This document shows positions 58,010-64,000 of a stretch of 64,000 bases of DNA, in pieces (the stretch's first letter is position 1; each line of letters opens with the position of its first letter). The notes beneath the pieces were generated by a model. It made no database searches, was not told the origin of the DNA, and was given only the letters and a program-made list of their open reading frames with translations. Position numbers and translations under genes: made by a program. Source of the stretch: an archaeon (GTDB lineage Archaea > Nanobdellota > Nanobdellia > Woesearchaeales > GW2011-AR9); NCBI GenBank assembly GCA_018697095.1, contig JABHSG010000004.1, positions 302,452 to 366,451 on the forward strand, read 5' to 3'.

Positions 58010-59053
58010 CTAACGGTAATCAGCTGCATCATACAAACTCATCTCTAAAGGAGTCACAACTCCACCAACTATAGAACCGTCTGTACCTAATTCAGAACCA
58101 TAAATAAAAATTCCCAAATTACCTGCACTTGCCTCTGGCCATCCAAAAAACATTGTCTCTTTGTCTTCTCCGGAACTAACATGATCTGGATCCACTACTA
58201 ACAAACTATCATCAGCACTGATAGCACTTTGCCTTGCAACAATTCCAAGAACCGCATAATCGTCATCAGTAAGATCATCAAAATCAGCTTGCCAACCTAA
58301 ACTTGCAACTTGATGCCAATCGTATAAACTATCATCTCCAATAGAATCATTACCAGGCTCACCAGTTGCTGGATGATTCAAATATTCTCTAACGTCAAGA
58401 AGTTCAACTTTCAAAGGAGAATACCCCATAGAGCAAAGCTCCTCCCATTCAGGACTTGGCCCATCATCTCCTTGGCAAAGGTAATGATAATTAAGTTCAA
58501 TCCCAACTAATATTTCAGTCCTCCCATCAATTTCAGCTTCACTAGCAAAAGCGCGTTGCACTTGAAAAGCACGACTAAAATCATTAATATGGCAACTTCC
58601 ATCATCTCTAACGTATATAGAAACACCAGTATTTTCCCCAGCTGAATAATCCCCATAAACACTAAAAACAAAATCATCGGTTTCAAAACCAGGTAAAATT
58701 CCATCTAATGGACAATATTCCTCAGCTAAACCACCATTTACAACCTTATGAATATTTTGCATCCGAGTATCGCTCCACCACTGAACTCCAAAATCATATT
58801 CAGTGATTGCCACATAATCACCTAAATCTAAGTCATCAGAACCATCAGGATTAACTCCATCAAAAGAACCACTTCCTTGAAGGCTTAAGTCAGGGAACCC
58901 ATAAGGAACTTCTGAAACTCCAGAATCAGAACTACTTCCTTGCTCAGAATCCAAATCACGCTCAGCAAATAAAGAATCATCACATCCAGAAGAAAATCCT
59001 AAAGAACTAGCCAGCAAGATTCCAACAAGTCCCGATCTTCTAAACATAAACAA
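58010..59053 (-). CDS. Lipoprotein-like secreted protein
   Basis: N-terminus RRSGLVGILLASSLGFSSGCDDS, same layout as the neighbour. Confidence 0.6.
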   Translation of the reverse strand: MFMFRRSGLVGILLASSLGFSSGCDDSLFAERDLDSEQGSSSDSGVSEVPYGFPDLSLQGSGSFDGVNPDGSDDLDLGDYVAITEYDFGVQWWSDTRMQNIHKVVNGGLAEEYCPLDGILPGFETDDFVFSVYGDYSAGENTGVSIYVRDDGSCHINDFSRAFQVQRAFASEAEIDGRTEILVGIELNYHYLCQGDDGPSPEWEELCSMGYSPLKVELLDVREYLNHPATGEPGNDSIGDDSLYDWHQVASLGWQADFDDLTDDDYAVLGIVARQSAISADDSLLVVDPDHVSSGEDKETMFFGWPEASAGNLGIFIYGSELGTDGSIVGGVVTPLEMSLYDAADYR

Positions 59054-59118
59054 AGAAAAACACCTTTCTATAAAAAACTTACCAGTTAACTTATTTCAGG
59101 TGACAAGATTCACAGTAA

Positions 59119-59358
59119 CTACCGCTTGTGGTGATTTCGCCCAACTTTCAAACGATCAAGTTCTTCAACTTCAACTTTTTTAATAGACAAAACTGTTCTA
59201 GACAAATCTTCTACCAAATCCACAAGCTCGCGACTTTTCTTTTGCTGTTTAACAAGTAATGTCACAAGTACAATTGCCTGCACAAGTAGTATCAAAGTAA
59301 TAATAGTAAGTCCAAGTACAACTTCAATAAGTGGAATATCCACGCCAAAAATTAACAC
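59119..59358 (-). CDS. Small membrane protein
   Basis: 79 aa, TM segment plus charged coiled-coil tail. Confidence 0.55.
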   Translation of the reverse strand: MLIFGVDIPLIEVVLGLTIITLILLVQAIVLVTLLVKQQKKSRELVDLVEDLSRTVLSIKKVEVEELDRLKVGRNHHKR

Positions 59359-59395
59359 TCTTCATCATCACCTCATCTATCATAACGGTTTAAAA

Positions 59396-59442
59396 ACCAC
59401 TCCCGTGGTGCTAGTAACTTTGTTACTAAGCAGCATTTTGCT
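59396..59442 (-). terminator. Three consecutive hairpins, minus-strand reading ending in T-run; possible terminator
   Basis: ACCAC-TCCC-GTGGT (59396-59409), TAGTAAC-TTT-GTTACTA (59412-59428), AGCA-TTT-TGCT (59432-59442). On the minus strand the last hairpin is followed by TTTTT. Confidence 0.4.
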
Positions 59443-59536
59443 TTTCGTCACCTACAACATACATTTTCTATCCGAATTTAAATCTTTCTTATTTATCCCC
59501 AGAGGACTAACTTACTCAAAACCCACATGAACTAAC

Positions 59537-62500
59537 TTATTCCAAATAAACCTCAAATCTCTTTGACGACAATTCATGAAGCCCTTGCATAATTTTCATC
59601 TCAACAACATAATCACCAGGATCATAAACTTCTGGATCATATGAAAATTGTTGCGCAAACACAAATCCTTCTTGTGAATCAATTGGATATGGCCCATACA
59701 ATTCTGCAAACACAACTTTAGTATCTGGGATAAAAAGCTTAATGAAAGGGATATTATTAAGTCCACCAACTTCCATTAGTGATAAAATATTAACTTCTAA
59801 ATAATAATCTTCATTTGAAACAAAGCCATCAAAAATCAAGTCTGTAACTGCGCCACCAGTGATTGAATCCCCACCATCTCCACCTTCAGCAATCAATTCA
59901 CTTTTATCAACAATCATTGCATACAAATCTAAAGTTTTCGCAGTAGTATCAGGAACTACTGCAGTAGCAAGTGTTGGTTCTTGTACAATTAAAATTTCTT
60001 TTTCATAAACAGACCCATCATAAGAAAGAAGTTCTATTTTAATTGGGATTTGTGATTTTGTACTAAACCCTGCTGCAACTTCAATATCAAGTGAAATCTC
60101 TTCACCTGGGTTAATCTCAACAAGCCCTCCAGCTGAACTAATAGAAGCAGTAAGTAAATCCCCAGACACCGGAGCTTTAGAATAACTCATCCCCAAGTCT
60201 CCAGTTGAAATTAAGCTAGAAGTTTTTCGTGTAACAATTAATTTAGTCTCTTCTGAAAATGCTCTGATTTGCGGTTTAAGTTGTATCTTCTTATCACCAT
60301 CATTTTTCAAATCAACACTAATTGTAGTTGTAGGTGTATTAGCTGCTTCTTTTGCAGTTGCAGCATCATTAACTTTTGCTACAGGAGCTTCTTCGCTAGC
60401 TTCGCTACTACTATCATCCCCTAAAGTCCCAAGTGACCCAGCTAGCCCTGCAAGATTAGATCCATCATCACTATCATCAGTGGCTGTTCCATCTGATTCT
60501 TCTCCTTCAGAACTTTCTGGAATATCAACAACAGTCTCCACTTCAGGTTCTCCAATAACTAAAACATCATTTATTTCTTCAACATCATCATAAACATCTT
60601 CGTCAGGTGGGGGAATTTCAACATTCCCATCATCAACTACTTCATTAGATTCAGTTGGAGTAGACTCTGAAGACTCACTTGACTCACTAGATTCACTGTC
60701 TGATTCACTTTCGCTAGATTCAGAAGATTCACTTGATTCTGAGGAATCGCTTGACTCAGAACTAGAGTCCGAGGAATCACTACTTGAGTCAGAAGAACTC
60801 TCTCCAGAACCGCCACCTCCTCCGCCAGAACTACAAGCTTGAGTCAAATCAGGTCTAGAAACTGTTGTCCCACAAGCATTTGCATCAACACATGTTCTTG
60901 TTTGCAAAGAACTACTACAACTTGAAAATGCTGAACAACTCCAACTTTCACTACAAGTAACATCATATACAAGTGGCAAATAATCCCCACCAACAGTAAA
61001 ATTTGCCGAAGAATTCCAAGGAATATCTGTGTCACCAATTTCATCACCACTAAAATTAGATGGATGAACTAATCCAACACCATTATCAAGTCCAGAATAA
61101 TCACTCCAAAAGTTACCACCCATGCAACTTTCACCAATGATGTTTGTTTCAGTACAAAAATAACTTGAATTCCAATTATTAAAATCAGTTGAAATAGCAT
61201 TAATTGTGCTATTAAAGATATTATCAGCAAAAGTACTATTAAAAGAATTTACCAAATAAACACCAGTAGAAAAATTTTGAAATTGTGAACCATTAATCAC
61301 TGAAGTATTTACATCATCAAAAAAGATCCCAGTCCCAACAGCCCCTTGAAAATCAAAATCAATAATTGATATTTCAACTGAAGAACTAATATTTATCCCT
61401 TGCGCAGCATTTACAACCGTCCCATTTTTCAAAGTGATACTATCAAGATTTGTTCCATTCAAAAAAGTACCAGTACCATCACCAGTCATAGTATTCCCAT
61501 GCAAATCAATTACTATATCAGAACCACTAATTGTAAAACAATCACCACTAAAACTAGCTGTTTCAGTAACATCTATATTAGGAAAAGACAATTCACCACA
61601 AGCATCTAAGACCATACTTACATTAGTATAACTACTTTGATTTAAATCAAAATCTGAAAGTAAAACAGAACAAGTCCAAGTTTCTCCACTTGAAGTATTT
61701 GTACCAGGAAGATCAACAAGTAAGGTTTCACTATTATTAGACATAAATTTTGAACCATTAGAATAAAAATTAGTTCCATTATAAAGTTCCCAATAAACAT
61801 CCATCCCTGTTCTCAAATCATCTTCTCCAGTAACATAGCAACTCATTGTTTCAAAAGTAGTATTTTGTCCAGCAGTACTATTAACTAAAAAACTAGAGGT
61901 CACAGGAACATTATTTTCCAAAACAGTATAATTACTAAAACTACTCACATTAGTATAAAGTGACCTTGTCACATTATTGTAAGTGGTATTACAAAGTGAA
62001 CTATCATTATCACAACGTACGTCATCTTTGTATAAATAAACAGAACTCGAATTAAAACCTAAAACATCGAACCTTATCTCTGCACTCTGATTTAATCCAC
62101 CAAGTTCAAGAGAATCTATTCCAAGAAGTTTATCATAAGTTCCACTCAAGTTACTTTGCAAAAAAACAGTAGTCCCATTACCTAAACCAACACTACCATT
62201 AACACTCAAATTACTTGAGTTCCAAAAAATTTCACCAATCTCACTATAATTAAAAACAAAATAATTATAGGTACTAGAATTTTTATCTTCAATCAAATAA
62301 TTCCCAGGGGTTGAAAAATTCACATTCCAAATTGTTGTTCCATCAGCAGCTTCCTCTAAAAGCAAATATGTCTCAATATTCGAATAATTCCCATATTCAA
62401 TAAATGTATTTTTAGAATTTCCTCCAATCCTAATACCATATTCAGTCATATTGCTCATATTCAAATATTCTAATTTAGCCCCATCACTAGAATTCAAAAC

Positions 62501-64000
62501 TATTCCTGTTGAAAAATTCAAAATAGTTACATTCTTAATTTCAAAATCATCAGAACCACTTACATTAAAAGCAATTCCACTCCCATTTCCAATTATAGAA
62601 TATCCTGCACCATCCAATACTAAGCCAGTACCATTCATAGTAAAACAATCACCTGTTGCAGTCACATCAGCGCTCAAAGTCGTATCACCAGATATTACAC
62701 TACAGGCAAGACTTCCTTCTGAGGTACTGTAATTACTAAAACTAGTTACGTTCGCATACAAAATACCACTAGCAATATTATATGTCACATTACAATTATT
62801 ACTATTATCACACCTAGTTCCATCTTTCAATAAAAAGGGAGTAGAACTGTAAGACAGATTATATATTTCAATCTTAGCAGTATCATTTAAAGAAGTGCTT
62901 GCAAAACTAATATCAATTCCAACTAAATTTTGACTAAGAGTAATTCCCGCACCTTCATAAAAATCAAATCCACCAACATCTGTATCTGAAAGGTTCCAAG
63001 AGATCAGGCCAAGTGTATTGTTAAATAAAATATAATCATTTAATTCAGCTTCTGTATCAAGATAAGCGTTTGAAGCACTATTTCTAATATAAGGATTAAT
63101 CAAATTATTTTCCGAAGAAGCAGTTTGATAACCCCATTTTGCAAGAAACATAGTTTGGTTTTCAAAGACATTATTATTAGAAGAATCATTTAAAATTCTA
63201 ATCCCTTGAGCTGAAATCACATTAAAATAATTATTTCTAAATGTATTATTATCTGAATCCAAAGTAAGCTCAATCCCCCTTGTAACAAAAATAAAGCTAG
63301 AGTTAGTGACATTGTTAAATGAAGAATTATCTAATTGTAATCCTTCACCATTAGAATTATTATATACTGTTACTTTATCAAGCAAAGAATAATTAACATC
63401 TTCTAGTTGAATCCCATCATTTGTAAAATTAAATATCTGAACTTCAGTAATATTAAGGTTTTCCGCAACATTTTCTGCATATATTCCTTTCTGAAATGTT
63501 GAGATATTAGAAAAATTAAATATTGTAACATTTGAAAACCCAGTAACACTTATTGCAGTTCCAGCACCACTCCCTATCAAAGAATAACCTGCTCCATCAA
63601 GTACAACATTACTTCCTGCAATTGTAAAACAATCCATAGTAACATTAATGTCATTGGTTAACACAGTATCAGAACTAATTGAATCACAAGTAACTGCAAC
63701 TTCAACAATAGCATAATCTGCAAGCAAACTTGCATTCGCATAAGCAATACCTGTCCCAGAGTTATAACTTAGATTACACAAAGAGCTATCATTATCACAC
63801 TGTTTACCATTTTGATGAAACTCAACAGAAGTATAAGCTAGATTGTAAAACTCCATTTCCATATCGTCATTCAAACTACTATAAGTCGGCCCTGTAGTTA
63901 AATTAATATTTTCTGAACTAATATTTACTAGTTGACCAAATCCAAATTCACCTGGAGAATTCACAGTTGTCCGAGTAAGGTTCCAAGTAACACTAGCATC
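59537..64000 (-). CDS. Giant secreted surface protein with right-handed beta-helix repeats, TSP1-like Cys motif and Ser-rich linker; 5' end beyond window
   Basis: Repeats GDCFT(I/M)xGxxxVLDGAGYSxIGxGxG with PbH1-like ladders; WSCSAFSSCSSSLQTRTCVDANACGTT...C; Ser/Glu/Asp tract. Frame stays open from 63964 to 64000 (DASVTWNLTRTT). Confidence 0.85.
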   Translation of the reverse strand, partial: DASVTWNLTRTTVNSPGEFGFGQLVNISSENINLTTGPTYSSLNDDMEMEFYNLAYTSVEFHQNGKQCDNDSSLCNLSYNSGTGIAYANASLLADYAIVEVAVTCDSISSDTVLTNDINVTMDCFTIAGSNVVLDGAGYSLIGSGAGTAISVTGFSNVTIFNFSNISTFQKGIYAENVAENLNITEVQIFNFTNDGIQLEDVNYSLLDKVTVYNNSNGEGLQLDNSSFNNVTNSSFIFVTRGIELTLDSDNNTFRNNYFNVISAQGIRILNDSSNNNVFENQTMFLAKWGYQTASSENNLINPYIRNSASNAYLDTEAELNDYILFNNTLGLISWNLSDTDVGGFDFYEGAGITLSQNLVGIDISFASTSLNDTAKIEIYNLSYSSTPFLLKDGTRCDNSNNCNVTYNIASGILYANVTSFSNYSTSEGSLACSVISGDTTLSADVTATGDCFTMNGTGLVLDGAGYSIIGNGSGIAFNVSGSDDFEIKNVTILNFSTGIVLNSSDGAKLEYLNMSNMTEYGIRIGGNSKNTFIEYGNYSNIETYLLLEEAADGTTIWNVNFSTPGNYLIEDKNSSTYNYFVFNYSEIGEIFWNSSNLSVNGSVGLGNGTTVFLQSNLSGTYDKLLGIDSLELGGLNQSAEIRFDVLGFNSSSVYLYKDDVRCDNDSSLCNTTYNNVTRSLYTNVSSFSNYTVLENNVPVTSSFLVNSTAGQNTTFETMSCYVTGEDDLRTGMDVYWELYNGTNFYSNGSKFMSNNSETLLVDLPGTNTSSGETWTCSVLLSDFDLNQSSYTNVSMVLDACGELSFPNIDVTETASFSGDCFTISGSDIVIDLHGNTMTGDGTGTFLNGTNLDSITLKNGTVVNAAQGINISSSVEISIIDFDFQGAVGTGIFFDDVNTSVINGSQFQNFSTGVYLVNSFNSTFADNIFNSTINAISTDFNNWNSSYFCTETNIIGESCMGGNFWSDYSGLDNGVGLVHPSNFSGDEIGDTDIPWNSSANFTVGGDYLPLVYDVTCSESWSCSAFSSCSSSLQTRTCVDANACGTTVSRPDLTQACSSGGGGGGSGESSSDSSSDSSDSSSESSDSSESSESSESSESESDSESSESSESSESTPTESNEVVDDGNVEIPPPDEDVYDDVEEINDVLVIGEPEVETVVDIPESSEGEESDGTATDDSDDGSNLAGLAGSLGTLGDDSSSEASEEAPVAKVNDAATAKEAANTPTTTISVDLKNDGDKKIQLKPQIRAFSEETKLIVTRKTSSLISTGDLGMSYSKAPVSGDLLTASISSAGGLVEINPGEEISLDIEVAAGFSTKSQIPIKIELLSYDGSVYEKEILIVQEPTLATAVVPDTTAKTLDLYAMIVDKSELIAEGGDGGDSITGGAVTDLIFDGFVSNEDYYLEVNILSLMEVGGLNNIPFIKLFIPDTKVVFAELYGPYPIDSQEGFVFAQQFSYDPEVYDPGDYVVEMKIMQGLHELSSKRFEVYLE

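Noticed and set aside
59391-59404. AAAACCACTCCCG at 59394 as a third copy of the recombinase direct repeat
   Set aside because: Similarity stops after about 13 bp and is explained by the local hairpin ACCAC-TCCC-GTGGT.
60640-60830. Short tandem repeats (TCA/GATTCA-like) as a CRISPR or microsatellite array
   Set aside because: They encode the Ser/Glu/Asp-rich linker of the surface protein; no spacer-repeat organisation.
63964-64000. Start of the giant surface protein at 63964 (GTG)
   Set aside because: The frame is open to the window edge with coherent sequence (DASVTWNLTRTT), so the gene begins beyond the window.

Overview
This is a low-GC archaeal chromosome segment. The archaeal call rests on L15e, archaeal-type L11, archaeal signal peptidase I, RtcB, a TrmB-type regulator, NurA and a LysW-type amino-acid pathway; DPANN-like affiliation is inference. 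The window is densely coded and I recognised no rRNA, tRNA or CRISPR. Housekeeping content includes ileS, L15e, L11, ppa, rtcB, uvrC, two DEAD-box helicases and signal peptidase. The strongest unusual signals are: (1) a small mobile locus at about 600-3290, where a patatin-like gene lies between two attC-like imperfect palindromes ending in GTTAAACGTAAT, divergent from a tyrosine recombinase, and that recombinase plus a RelBE-like module is bracketed by a 20-bp direct repeat; (2) a LysW-dependent lysine/arginine cluster whose LysW carrier ends in Gln (EDWGQ) instead of the usual Glu (EDWGE), interleaved with three asparaginase-family genes and a class II glutamine amidotransferase, which suggests a Pup-like deamidation step; (3) an asparaginase-domain gene with an apparent 2-nt deletion exactly in its TGGT catalytic motif; (4) a perfect 8+8 bp palindrome between divergent asparaginase and TrmB promoters; (5) a NUDIX-LysJ fusion, a CBS-HPF-like fusion, an Ofd1/Tpa1-like dioxygenase followed by a degenerate partner, a pseudo/active nucleotidyltransferase tandem, an FmrO/Rmt-like methyltransferase and a phosphatase-fold protein lacking its catalytic Cys. 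All calls come from reading the sequence and ORF track; no database search was run.
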